Shown here: positions 11,186-21,526 of the stretch, one piece after another
Layout: every line of letters begins with the position of its first letter
How positions within the stretch are numbered: the first letter of the stretch is position 1
The notes under the pieces: generated by a model
Database searches by the model: none
What the model was told of the DNA's origin: nothing
What the model saw: only the letters and a program-made list of their open reading frames with translations
From: Eleusine coracana subsp. coracana
Taxonomy: Eukaryota; Streptophyta; Magnoliopsida; Poales; Poaceae
Assembly (NCBI GenBank): GCA_032690845.1
Contig: CM064432.1
Span: 60,510,071-60,574,070, forward strand
Reading direction: 5' to 3'
Length of the DNA stretch: 64,000 nt
Made by a program: the position numbers and the translations under genes

Positions 11186-11737
11186 CTATGTCCCGACCTT
11201 CTCCCTCAGCTCAGCAAGAATAGATGGGAACTTCTGCATCAGCTGAACATATCCATCTGTCAACACGACTTTCTTGAAGTTTTTCTTCTCCGCAAAAAAG
11301 GCAATGCACTTCTTCTTCAGCTCCGGGCAGTTGTATGTCTCGGCGCAGGATAAAGTGGCAGCAAAGGTATCCACCGACACATTTTCCCATAGCTTGCTAG
11401 CGCAGATAAGCTTCAGTCGATCCAATGCGTACCGGTCTGCCAGATCGAGCAGATCTTCAAACACCTCTATCGGAGAATCGCCGAGCATGTCATCTTCGGG
11501 TAAGGAATCAGTGTACATGAATCGGAGCATAACCTTGAATGTGGTGGCCGCAATGTCATGCAAGGTTATGGATGACATTTTTGCGTCTGCCATGGATCCG
11601 AGGAGCTGGGCTTTGAAGACCGGCGAGCGGGCGGCGAGCACGGCTCGGTGTGCAGGGAACGTCTCACCTTTGATGGCGAATAAAACATCGGAGCCATCCG
11701 TGGATAGCAACAGGCGGCCGAGATGGCTCCCTATGTC

Positions 11738-13025
11738 CACTACCACAAAAACCACCTGTAGCGGCGGTTTAAAAAGCACTATAACGGCGGACAGGCCGAC
11801 CCGCCGTAATGAAAATGTAGCTAAAAAAAGAACTTTATTGTGACGGGTCGTACATAGATCAAACACACCGCTGTTGAAAACATCATTGTAGCGGCGGGTG
11901 ACAATGTGACCCGCTGCTACGAATAAATCTCGAAAAATAAAAAAAAAAACTCTAGCAGCGGCGGGGCCGCTGCGCTTCCGAATCTGGTCGCCGAGGACTC
12001 GCTCGCCGCCGCGCCTTCCAGATCGGGCCACCGAGGACTCGCCCGCCGTCGCGCCTTCCAGATCGGGCCGCCTCACGGAGCCATGACCACAGCCGCTTGA
12101 AGAAGGTCGAGGGAGGACGGATCTACACGACGCCAACCACCACCTCGCTGGATGCACCGCCGCCGCCCGAGCACCCACCGTGGAGGCCAGATTCGCCGCC
12201 GTGGAGACCGGACCCACTGTCGTGGAGGCCGCGCGCCACCAAATCCGGCCTCTCCTTCATCGTGCGACGCCTTCCGAGGAGGGGAGGCGTCGGATCTGGC
12301 ACCCCCGCCGCCATGGAGGCCGGATCCGGCCCCCCATTCGCCGTGCGACGCCTTCCGAGGAGGGGAGGCACCGGATCCAACACCCCTGCCGCCGTGGAGG
12401 TCGGATCCCCTCCCCTCCCTTCGCCGTGCGACGCCTTCCGAGGAGGGGAGCCGAATCCAGCCCCCCTTCACCGTACGACGCCTTCAGAGGAGGGGAGGCA
12501 CCGGATCCGGCACCCCCTTCGCCACAGGTCGCCGTTCGATAAGGAGAGAGGGGAGGGAGAGGGGGTCGCCGGATGGGAGGGAGGAAGGGCAGCGACGCTT
12601 ACGAGAAGGGAGATGGAGGGGAGGATGTCACCAGCGAGGACAGGTTGGAGGGCAGCGCCGACTTACTGTGATAGAGAGGGGGAGGAGTGGGGGTTGCTGG
12701 ATGGGAGGGAGGGCGCCTCTCGTCTTTGGAGAGAGATTTTAGGGAGAGGTGGCGGTGGATGGAGTCCGGGAGAGAGGGAGAATGAGAAGGGGCACTTAGG
12801 GTTTGCTTATTATATACTGCGGGTGGTGATAGTGTGGGCTGATAGGTCACGGGATAAAAAGTAGCTGCGGTTAGCTTCTTGGGCCGCCGCTACAAAATAC
12901 AATAGCAGCGGTTAGTTTTTTGGGTCACCGCTAAAAATAATTCTGATTTGTAACGGTGGCCTATTTTTAGTCACGTTGCTATTGTTTTTTCCCTACCACC
13001 GCTGTAGTACCTTTTTGTTATAGTG
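11738..13025. mobile_element. Non-autonomous CACTA transposon
   Basis: Termini are CACTACCACAAAAA at 11738 and, read inward on the minus strand from 13025, CACTATAACAAAAA. A 3 bp target duplication GTC lies at 11735-11737 and 13026-13028. Subterminal regions carry repeated agcggcgg-type motifs, as usual in plant CACTA elements. At 1288 bp it has no recognisable transposase (TNPD/TNPA). The interior (about 12050-12780) is very GC-rich with diverged tandem repeats. Confidence 0.93.
12262..12530. repeat. GC-rich tandem repeats inside the CACTA element
   Basis: Four copies of a unit starting with cgtgcgacgccttccgagga occur near 12261, 12341, 12424 and (as cgtacgacgccttcagagga) 12471. Each is followed by ggggaggc.ccggatc and a CCGCC(A/G)TGGAGG spacer. 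Spacing is about 80, 83 and 47 bp. Several frames stay open because of composition; I do not support a protein. Confidence 0.7.
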
Positions 13026-13488
13026 GTCAGAAGGCGGCACGTAAAAGGGGAGGAGATTCTCCAAGGGATCCTCACGCTCAAGGATGACACCGCACATGAT
13101 GGTCATCCAGCCATTGCTCACGTAGAGTGCCTCCAGATCACTTCTTTTCACACACTTCTTCCATCCCCGGTCATTGTTGGGGGAGCCATCGGGTGGGTAA
13201 AGCCTTGAAAACTTCTTTGTATGGGAAAGATGGCCGGCCATCTCTATCTATTACGAAAGCCTCGAAGATGACCTTGACGTTTTTGGAGTCGCTCAGGAGC
13301 TTGAGGAACACCGAGACGTACTCGCCATTGGGCTCGTTAATCTCCCCACGCGGGTAGCAGTCAATCCTCCATAAGTGTCCCCCGGCCGAGATATCCTCCG
13401 AGCTTTTGCAGGCCCCAATGGCAAGCTTCTTCTCCGGGTATTCAAGTTTGAACTGCGTGAAACTAGAGTCGAACATGTTGGTGCTCAT

Positions 13489-14000
13489 GTCTACTGGACA
13501 CGTGGATGGGGTTGCCGATTGACAAGGCTGTCCCGGTGAAATCCCTGGCCCTTTGCGAAATCGTAGCAAGAACCCTATATGCCAATTGACAGGGAGTCGC
13601 CTTGAAGCACCGCCCCCCGCAAGCCGCCGATTGGTTTCAGGGTGGAAGATCACGCGGCGCAGTAGCCGATCGGGAATTGAGAAAAGGGAAAAATCTGAAC
13701 CGTGTTCCGTGCGTGTCAAACTGTCGATAGGTTAACATAAAGGAAACAGAGCTGGCCAGGGCAGCTGTGCGTTTTGGAGTTTTGGGCCTATGGCAAAAGG
13801 TTTGCAGCCCATGATCCCAAGTGTAGAGGTACCTCGGTTTGGGATTTTGAGAACAAAAAAAAATCGGTTTGGGATTTTTTTTATTAATAATCAAATTTTT
13901 ATTTAATTAATAAAAATAACTAGCGAATTTCAAATTTTGTAAAACTAACATCCCTGTCATTCCTACCGTCCTACCAGTGTGCGACAGGTGCAACGTAAGC
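13489..14000. other. Upstream flank of copy F
   Basis: The minus-strand frame of the MATH half stays open upstream to about 13719, but that part (residues before MSTNMF) shows no domain. A possible acceptor CGTGTCCAG lies near 13494. The remainder is AT-rich with short duplicated 'tcggtttgggattttt'. Confidence 0.35.
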
Positions 14001-14541
14001 ACCTACGGGTAGGGATGAAATTGGATCGGATACGGGCGGATATAGCTCATCCCATATCCTATCCTATATCTTTTTTTTTTTTGATCCGGAATCAGAATAA
14101 ATAGTATCGGATAATTATTTCTTGATCCTATATCTTGTCCTATATTCTTATTTCAGAGTCGTATTCAGATACGGATATTATTATAAGATTTATATGGATG
14201 AAAAATTATATGATACGCATGAAATTAGAGTGAGAATGAAGATAACAATAGCTAATATATGAAAACAAGACAATTTATTTAACTATATACATCGAAGTTT
14301 TAGATTTCTTATATATTTTTAATATCTAAATGATTTAAATTAACTCAAATTACATAAATATCAGATTCGGGACGGATATTGCTTATCCCATGTCCTATCC
14401 TATTAGTTTTTTCGGACTCGGATTTAGACATGAATAGTATCGGATGACTATTAATATATCCTATATCTAATCATATTTATTTTTTCAGTAATCGGATCAT
14501 CGGTAGGATATTATGTATCCCATTTTCATCCGTACCTGCGG
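14001..14541. mobile_element. 525 bp hAT-like MITE
   Basis: The element body is 14009-14533. Ends are GTAGGGATGAAATTGGAT and, read inward from the right, ACGGATGAAAATGGGAT. Flanking 8 bp repeats are ACCTACGG (14001-14008) and ACCTGCGG (14534-14541), one mismatch, fitting hAT insertion. The interior has subterminal repeats of 'atcctatcctat' and 'cggatatt' and no coding capacity. Confidence 0.8.
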
Positions 14542-14977
14542 GCCCTGTCGCTCGGTTTGTTGATAGGAGCCTGTCTCCTGATGATTGGGCGACAAGCCGA
14601 CAACATTGTAAGTCATTTTTCTTTTTCTGAAGACAAACGAGACATTGTCGGACCCACGCATAGATGAAACACACTAGTCGAAAGGCGACTGGGCGAATCA
14701 AGTTAGTACCGTACGGTCCGTACTACGGAAGTTCTGAACCCAGTACAAATTTGAACGTAAGTGCTCTCTGCGGTCCCAAGTTTTTACAGTATTACAATTT
14801 TCCAAAAAAAAAGTACCGTAAAAAGTTTTGATGAAAATGGCACAATGGCCAGCAGACCCGCCCGCTGTACTCTCTTCTGATCAATCAACATGAGTCAGCA
14901 GAAAATTTACTCAGGAAAAAATGTACTGCTGCCTCAAAGCAAGTGCACAAATCCATTCAAGATACTGAAAACTACTA
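14542..14977. other. Intergenic, nothing recognised
   Basis: Short frames on the minus strand (to about 14701) run out of the MITE and show no domain. Confidence 0.4.
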
Positions 14978-15215
14978 CTCCCTCTGTCTCATGAAAAGTA
15001 TCACTTTTGATCTTTTAACATTGTATTTGACCGTTCGTCTTATTCAGTTTTTTTTTTGCAAATATTATTTATTTTTTTATAATTAGTTTTATTAATAAAT
15101 ATACTTTAATTATAACATATTTATTTTAATATTTATATAAATATTTTAAATAAGACATAACGTTAAAAGTGATGTCTCAAAGTCAAAAGCAACACTCTTA
15201 ATGGGACAGAGGTAG
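14978..15215. mobile_element. Stowaway MITE
   Basis: Ends are CTCCCTCTGTCTCATGAAAAG and, at the right, TTAATGGGACAGAGGTAG, forming an inverted pair, flanked by TA on both sides (14976-14977, 15216-15217). The interior is AT-rich and self-complementary (acttttgatcttttaac / gttaaaagtgatgtctca), typical of Tc1/Mariner-derived Stowaway elements. Confidence 0.9.
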
Positions 15216-15641
15216 TACAACAAGAGGCATAAGAAGCTATGTTTGAGTACTTCAAAGAGTTTAACACGTAAGCCACTACCAGGCAAAAGCCAAAAAAAAA
15301 AAAAAGTGCTCACCGCAAAAGCTTCAGGACAGGAAATCGTCAACAGAACAAATAGGAAAAAAAGGAAGAAGCACAAATAGGCTATGAAATTTGCCATAAT
15401 ATCCATTGTTTGCACCTAAAGTTGTGTGGCAATATCCTTCACCTACCTCACTTAACAGTACCACTAGCCAGCACTAAGGCCAATACCACGAGGCGGCGAG
15501 TTTACAACACGAAATACGTGAAAGCATATCATCTACAATCACTTACCATCTGAACATCATACTGAATCTACGCTGTTACAGAACTATCTGCTGTCCCTAC
15601 TACTCCCTAGTAGTCCCTACATATGGAGAGGCATCACCGCA
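15216..15641. other. 3' flank of copy D
   Basis: AT-rich, with no coding signal; probably includes the 3' UTR of the minus-strand gene ending at 15642. Confidence 0.4.
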
Positions 15642-16681
15642 TCACATTCTATGCCTACGTTGCAGTTCAGCAACAAGATGAGGGCAATACTGAACCAACT
15701 GGACAAAACTATCGGTTAGGTACAAGGACGAGGCGGAGGCGGTATCTTTACTCATCATCAAGTCAATGCATCTCTCTTTCAGCTCCAAGCTCACCATCAA
15801 GTCAATGCATCTCTCTTTCAGCTCCAAGCAGCTATGCCTATCAACCAACACTAGTAAGCCTGATACTGATCTCACTGTCACGTTCTCCCAAAGCCTTTTG
15901 GCACACCAAAACTTCAGTCGGTCCAATGCATAGCGGTCAGAAGCAGCAAGCAAATATGTAAGCATCTGAAATGGAGAATCACCAAGGTCATCATCTCCAG
16001 GCACTGCATCTGTGTAAATGAACCTAAGCATGATTCTAAATATTGCAGGCGCGATATCAAGTATAGTGATGGATGGCATTGTAGCCTCAGCCATGGATCC
16101 AAGAAGTTCTGCCATGAAGACAGGTGAGCGGGCAGCCAGCACAGCTCGATGTGCATGGAATGTCTCACCAGCGATGACAAATGAAACATCTGAACCTTTG
16201 GTGCACTCTAGTAGCATGCCAAGCTGTTTTCCGAGGTCTGAAGGAGGCACACGAATTGATCTGTCACTTACAACCGTAATGGAACACATAAAACTGAATT
16301 GGCCCCGGGTTAAATGGTTCCTTTTAAGATCTGACAATGAAATGAACTGAGGCCAACCCTCCTCTTGCTTATCGAACCGAATAACAGCAGATCTTCGAAC
16401 AACACAAGGTGGTTGGCCATTCTCGTCAATCATGATGATCTCAAAGAATGCATGGACGCCTTTGATGGCTGACCTGCTTAGATGCTCCAGGTAGATGGAC
16501 ATGAAAGTACCATTGTCAGAAACATCATGCCCACGCGGGTATAGCTTCACCCTCCATGTGTGCCCACCTGTGGAGAAGGCGACACAGTCCATTGCTGCAC
16601 CAATGGCGATCTGTTTGGCTTGGTCGTACTCTACATCGAACTTATAGAATGCAGAGTCCAGTGCTCGGCCCTCCAACCCCA
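15642..16681 (-). CDS. MATH-BTB domain protein (copy D)
   Basis: A 346-residue MATH-BTB protein if translation starts at the splice-rebuilt A|TG GGG TTG GAG (acceptor TTTATTTCAG, AG at 16683-16682). There is no ATG before the third strand of MATH. MATH reads ALDSAFYKFDVEYDQAK, GGHTWRVKLYPRG and EGWPQFISLSDL; the linker is VPPSDLGKQLG; BTB reads GSDVSFVIAGETFHAHR, FIYTDAVPGDDDLGDSP and LLAASDRYALDRLKFWC. The BACK-like tail has an exact-frame 13-residue tandem duplication (LELKERCIDLM twice). Only about 100 bp separate its acceptor from the stop of copy E, so it has no room for its own promoter. It is likely expressed by splicing from the leader exon at 19.5 kb or fused to copy E. Confidence 0.85.
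15757..15834 (-). repeat. 39 bp in-frame tandem duplication in copy D
   Basis: Units 15757-15795 and 15796-15834 are almost identical. Each encodes thirteen residues of the helix SLELKERCIDLM plus V or M. Paralogues have a single copy of this helix. Confidence 0.9.
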
Positions 16682-16797
16682 CTGAAATAAAAACAAACAA
16701 CAATAATGATGACAACAAAGACTTTTAGTTCCAGCTAATGTAACCTAACAAGAACAATAACAAATGCACGAGTAGTATGAAGCCTACTTACACTCAC
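16682..16797 (-). other. Candidate 116 bp intron joining copies E and D
   Basis: Donor CTGA|GTGAGT (exon end 16798) and acceptor TTTATTTCAG (end 16682), with a strong pyrimidine tract before the acceptor. The donor lies inside the last codons of copy E before its stop. Splicing gives CTG A|TG GGG TTG, in frame on both sides. Confidence 0.5.
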
Positions 16798-17805
16798 TCA
16801 GATGGAGGTGGTGGGGCTGCTGGTGGCGCCCAGAGTTCAAGCGCCGGTCACACAGATCAGGGAGAATACAAGGAAAGTTCAGGCCCAACTGCATAAAATC
16901 CTCGGAAAACAAGAACTTATCATTAGCCTCTGCTGCAATAAAGTCAAGACACTTCTCCTTCAACTCTGGGCAGCTATGCAGTTCAGCACACGTCATGATT
17001 GTGACAACGGTGTCCAACGTGACTTCATCAAACAACTTCCGGGCGCATATAAGCTTCAACCGGTCCAAGGCATATCGATCAGCTGCAGCAAATAAACTGT
17101 GAACCAAAGTGACTGGAAGTTCTTCAGTCAACGAATCCGAGTACATAAATGCAAGCATTATCCTGAAGGTTTCTGGATCCATCCCATGCATGGTGATGGT
17201 AGATGTTGCGCCTTCGGAGACTGATCCAAAGAGCTCCACTCTGAATACCGGTGAACGGGCAGCAACAACTGCTCGATGTGCATGAAATGTCTCTCCGTGG
17301 ACAGTGAATGCAATGTCAGAACCAACCATTGTATCCACAAGTGAACCAATGTGCTTCCCAAATTCTGATGGCGGCACAGGAACAGAATTATCAGACATGA
17401 CAGCGACTGCAAATAGAATAGTAATAAACCCCTTGGACAGATGATTTGCTTCAATATCGGCCAGTGATACCAAGCGAGGCCAACCCCAAATACGCACTTG
17501 CAGAATAAGCCCAGCCCTGGCACCAACAGGAGATGGCTGACCGTTCTTGTCCATTAGGAAGGCCTCAAAGAATGCGTTGACATTTCTGGCAGATGACCCT
17601 TTCAGAAGCTTCAAATAGATTGACAGATAGGCTCCATTGTCAGAAACGATAGATCCACGCGGGTACAACTTGATCTTCCACTGGTGCCCACCTGCAAAGA
17701 AGGCCTACGACTCTAAGGCGCTACCAATGGCGAGCTGCTTCGCTTGATCATAGTTTATATCCAACCGGTGGAACTCTGAATCCATTGATCGACCAACCAG
17801 CGCCA
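16784..17805 (-). pseudogene. MATH-BTB gene (copy E) with early in-frame stop
   Basis: From the rebuilt A|TG at 17805 the frame reads MALVGRSMDSEFHRLD and continues through MATH, but codon 34 is TAG (17705-17707), just before AFFAGGHQWK. After it the frame is open for the rest of MATH (WPRLVSLADIEANHLSKGF), the linker VPPSEFGKHIG, BTB (GSDIAFTVHGETFHAHR; FMYSDSLTEELP; LFAAADRYALDRLKLICARK) and a long tail ending HHLHLSECK. The partial copy of this exon at 18485-18608 has GAG where copy E has TAG, so the nonsense change is probably recent. Without the stop the protein would have 340 residues. A downstream start lacks ATG until inside MATH. Confidence 0.8.
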
Positions 17806-19150
17806 CTGAGAAAACAAGTTAGATTAGTGAGAAATGATCATACACTGCCAACTCTTTAGTGAAATGCTTAACAAGGATATTTGTCATCACAGAACAGGCA
17901 CATGGTTTGATTTTCAGTAGTCTCATCTCTAAATTTATGGCACGGTTACATTAACTTTGAACATTCTGTTACCATCATACTTCGGCAATGACAAATAAAT
18001 AATGTATGCAAACTACAGGTGCAGGTTAATGGCCGCTGCAAAGTGCAGAACCAACATTGGACTTGAAAATTGGCCAAGTAGCCCAAATGAGAAGGTATGT
18101 AAGTGGCAATACTTCTAAACTGGAGCCCGACATCTAATTAGATGCATTTCACAGGTCAAGATCCCTTAGGGAATTGCAGATTAATAGGCTTTAGAAAACA
18201 AGAGCACAACTAATTTTGACACTAATGCATAAAAAAGGATACTGTAGCGAACGTTTCAATAGAATAGAACACATTCAGTAATACATATACTACTATTACG
18301 AGTTCAAGTTCATCTTCTGGGGTCTTCATGACAAGAAATGACAATATGGCCTATAGACATGATGAATAAAAAGTGTAAATTCTTTAGAGGTCAATGGTGT
18401 CATCTTCAGACTTCACTGTTCATGGATAAACAGATAAGAATGCAAGCCATGCATCATCTATTCCAGTTAAGCCATCTGGTTCACTGGTGCCCACCTGCAA
18501 AGAAGGCCTCCGACTCTAAGGCGCTACCAATGGCGAGCTGCTTCGCTTGATCATAGTTTATATCCCACTGGTGGAACTCTGAATCCATTGATCGACCAAC
18601 CAGCGCCACTGAGAAAACAAGTTAGATTAGTGAGAAATGATCATAAACTGCCAACTCTTTGGTGAAATGCCTAACAAGGATATTTCTCTCCACAGAACAG
18701 GAACATGGTTTGATTTTCAGTAGTCTCATCTCTAAATTTATGGCATTGTTACATTAACTTTGAACATTCTGTTACCATCATACTTCGGCAATGGCAAATA
18801 AATAATGTATGCAACTGCAGGTCAAGATCCCTCAGGGAATTGTAGATTAATAGGCTTTAGAAAACAAAGCACAACTAATTTTGACACTAATGCATAAAAA
18901 AGGATACTGTAGCGAATGTTTCGATAGAATAGAATACTTTCAGTAATACATATGCTACTATTACAAGTTCAAGTTCATCTTCTGGGGTCTTCATGACAAG
19001 AAATGATAATATGGCCTATAGACATGATGAATAAAAAGTGTAAATTCTTTTAGAGGTCAAAGGTGTCATCTTCAGACTTCACTGTTCGTGGATAAACAGA
19101 TAAGAATGCAAGCCATGCATCATCTATTCCAGTTAAGCCATCTGGTTCAC
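17681..19150 (-). repeat. Tandem duplication of leader intron and first MATH codons
   Basis: Unit 1 is 17681-18484 and unit 2 is 18485-19150, abutting directly at 'cactgg'. Both start with ctggtgcccacctgcaaaga and end with the sequence before tctggttcactgg. Unit 2 lacks about 140 bp found at roughly 18019-18160 of unit 1. Each unit has the exon start (acceptor at 17806 and 18609), so two competing acceptors now follow the one leader exon. In unit 2 the exon copy is cut after GHQ by TGA. Confidence 0.93.
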
Positions 19151-19740
19151 TGGTTGCCACAGGTAAATCATATACCAAAAAAATTAAAAACAATTTTCTC
19201 AACAGGCGTGCTAGAATGTTTTTTTTATATACAGTACTATGTCACCAGCACTTAAATGCGATGCAATGCCGAGCAATTAGATTATATCTTCGTCTCGTCC
19301 CTGGAAGCGACCGCCTCGATCACCCCCGCGGCGCTAGCCCCCACGCCCCCTCCCTGACACCGCCCACCGTCCGCAGCCGGCGGAGTCCTCCTCCGCCTGC
19401 CCACCAACCGCCCGCAGCAGGGCGACCGCCTCCTCCGCTTGCCTACCTACTTTCCTCAAACCTTCTAAGCACGGGAATTCAGGAAGAAAGTTACTCACTA
19501 CGTGTTGGGGATGCCGAGCCAGAGTTGAGCCGTTGCCGCTCCACTGAATGTCCCGCTCCCCTCATCTTGCCGGAGCCGAACCTTTCCGATTCCGGCAACG
19601 GGGAGATGGCTCCGCCTCCTCCGCCGGACCTCGTCGTCGGCAAGGGTTTGAGCAGCGGTCGCCGGATGATTGCGATTTTACGATCTCACTGGGGAGTGGG
19701 GACGGGAGGCCTTATACGTTGAGCGTCCGACTCCTCATCG
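19151..19740 (-). promoter_or_regulatory. Leader exon and promoter of copies E/D
   Basis: Minus-strand donor ACACGTA|GTGAGT, exon end 19499. The GC-rich leader extends to about 19700 and again ends in A. Plus-strand open frames here (for example around 19216-19722) are GC-driven shadows of this leader. Confidence 0.5.
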
Positions 19741-20750
19741 ACACGGCCCAACAAACAAAGCCTGGCCCACTTAAAACGATGGCAAGCACCGGCCTGTGAA
19801 TCGCCCACACCCCGAGCAGGCCGATTCTCTGTAGCGTAGGTTGTTGCCGCTTCCTCAAAAAAAAAAAAAAAAAAAAGGTTGTTGCCGCTTCCTAAAAAAA
19901 AGGTTGTTGCCGTGTTTTTTTTTCATTTTATTTCGACTCTAAGGGACTTTGTTTCCTGAACAGATTAATTAATCCGAAGAAGATATTTGTTTTTACATAT
20001 TATTTAAGCTAGATCAATTTTCTTCATTATAAGAATACCAATTTAACATGAGTAGTAGTTCTTTCATCAAAATAATACAAAATAAACATATCTATAGCAA
20101 ATTATTAGATTATAATAATCTACTCTCTAGATTAATTACTCATGTCATGTTTGTTTGCCTATCAGATTTAATTAAACTATATTAATTAATTTGAGTAAAT
20201 TATAAGCTGAAACAAACATGACCTAATTCTATTGCTCTTACTGATTAATTAAAGGTACACAACTAAAAGGACGAACGCGAAGTTTGTGATAAATAAAAGC
20301 TAGCGAGTTATGCATGGAGCACGCAAAGCACGGTCCGGTACAAGAAGCTCTCGGATCGATCATGGGATAGAGGAGCATGTAGGTTGAGCAGGGCCACTCA
20401 GTTCTTCGATTTGGTCCTCACCCTGAATCTCGATTTGCATTGTTATTATACACTTTCTTCGGTCTAAAACTGTCGTCGTCATTAATTTTTTTTATGAAAT
20501 TTGACTATTTATCTTATTCAAAAAATTATCTTAAATATATAAAATTATTAATTATATTATAAGTTTATCTAATAATAAAATTAATTAGAGAAAAATATAT
20601 AATAATTTTTAAAATATTTTGAATAAGACGAACGGTCAAAGATAATTAAAAAAGTCAATCATGACAACAATATATGCATAAAAGATATCTAAGAAAAATC
20701 CAGATTTATACATCGCTAATGAACTAATAATAATACTCAGAAAAGCGACA
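19741..20750. other. AT-rich spacer with small inverted repeats
   Basis: A 79 bp MITE-like sequence at 20144-20222 is bounded by GTCATGTTTGTTT and its inverted copy. A diverged Stowaway-like stretch lies about 20455-20670 (ttcggtctaaaac / gaataagacgaacgg). A triplicated 'ggttgttgccg' with A-runs lies at 19840-19910. No gene. Confidence 0.45.
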
Positions 20751-21350
20751 TCAATTCAAAGAGTAGAGTTCAATATCCCCGGAAGAACTCGTCTCAAGCC
20801 CAGCTTGCGCTCTCAACTCATCAATTAGCGACGGAGCAAACAGCGCGATGTGTCTGTACCCATCGGACAGCGTGATCGTCGTCAAAGAGTGCCCCTCCGA
20901 CGAGAAGAAATACTCGATGCACTTTTCTTTCAGCTCCGGGCAACGGTGCGTTTCAGCGAGAAAGAGCGTGGCGGCGACGGTCTCCGGCGACACGCGCTCC
21001 CAAAGCTTCTGTGCGCACGTCGTCTTCAGCCCGTCCATGCGGAACGTGTCTGCCGCCGCGAGCAGACGGTGAAGCGAGTCGATGGTCATCAGCTCCTCCT
21101 CCTCCTCCTCGCTGGGCAGGGGCAACGTGCCGGCGCGCATGAACTGCAGCATGGATCGGAAAGTGTCTGGCTCGACGATGCCGCTCAACGTGATGATGTT
21201 GTCGTCGTCCATCATGTTCTGCTTATTGTTGAGAAGAAGAAGCTGGTCTTTGAGGAATGGCGAGCCGGCGGCGAGCACGGCCGGGTCCGCGAAGAACGTC
21301 TCACCGTCGACCGAGACGGGAATAACGTATCCGCCGTCGTCTAGACACAT
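20751..21350 (-). CDS. BTB domain protein, MATH-less (copy G)
   Basis: 199 residues from the ATG at 21350. The frame is open upstream to about 21465 and there reads the MATH-BTB linker (ALSDNPIQTAPTSSDVASHVG), so this is a MATH-BTB relative that has lost its MATH half. BTB is diverged: VIPVSVDGETFFADPAVLAA lacks the usual AHR and has D-P-A; then MLQFMRAGTLPLPSEEEEEE, LLAAADTFRMDGLKTTCAQK, and a BACK-like end. The ATG at 21466 (MAASSFDEL) is in another frame. CUL3 binding without MATH is possible but its role is unknown; it may be a decaying copy. A Helitron-like sequence begins about 60 bp upstream. Confidence 0.6.
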   Translation of the reverse strand: MCLDDGGYVIPVSVDGETFFADPAVLAAGSPFLKDQLLLLNNKQNMMDDDNIITLSGIVEPDTFRSMLQFMRAGTLPLPSEEEEEELMTIDSLHRLLAAADTFRMDGLKTTCAQKLWERVSPETVAATLFLAETHRCPELKEKCIEYFFSSEGHSLTTITLSDGYRHIALFAPSLIDELRAQAGLETSSSGDIELYSLN

Positions 21351-21526
21351 GCGTCCCACATGGCTCGCCACGTCTGATGAGGTCGGCGCCGTCTGTATCG
21401 GGTTATCAGACAGGGCATAGCATAGCTGTTGTTGGGCTTCAACTCGTCGAAAGAAGAGGCTGCCATGTTAACTTGTTTATCGGTGCATGTAGCGTGGATT
21501 CATATGAACTTGTGTTTTCTCTATAA

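Larger units (their letters stand above)
11186..13488 (-). pseudogene. MATH-BTB gene (copy F) split by a CACTA element
   Basis: The BTB and BACK half lies at 11186-11737 (GSDVLFAIKGETFPAHR; FMYTDSLPEDDMLGD; ADRYALDRLKLICASK; end ELREKVGT) and the MATH half at 13026-13488 (MSTNMFDSSFTQFKLEYPEK; GGHLWRIDCYPRG; RGWKKCVKRSDLEALYV; FYVPPSD). The CACTA element at 11738-13025 separates the halves exactly in the linker: PPSD is encoded at 13026 and IGSHLGRLL continues at 11737 inward, with the GAC codon of D being the target duplication. The MATH half also has a one-base frame change near 13230, between DRDG and SHTKKFSRLYPP. An uninterrupted frame reads into the BTB half from transposon sequence (to about 12217), giving a chimeric open frame whose first 170 residues are not MATH. 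Confidence 0.9.

Noticed and set aside
11744..12217. N-terminal extension of the BTB frame of copy F
   Set aside because: This part is translated transposon terminus; the real MATH half lies on the other side of the element.
12097..12864. 255-residue open frame inside the CACTA element
   Set aside because: Pro/Arg/Gly-rich, mirrored by open frames in four other frames; explained by GC-rich tandem repeats.
19216..19722. Pro-rich plus-strand frame
   Set aside because: Antisense to the leader exon of copies E/D, no domain.
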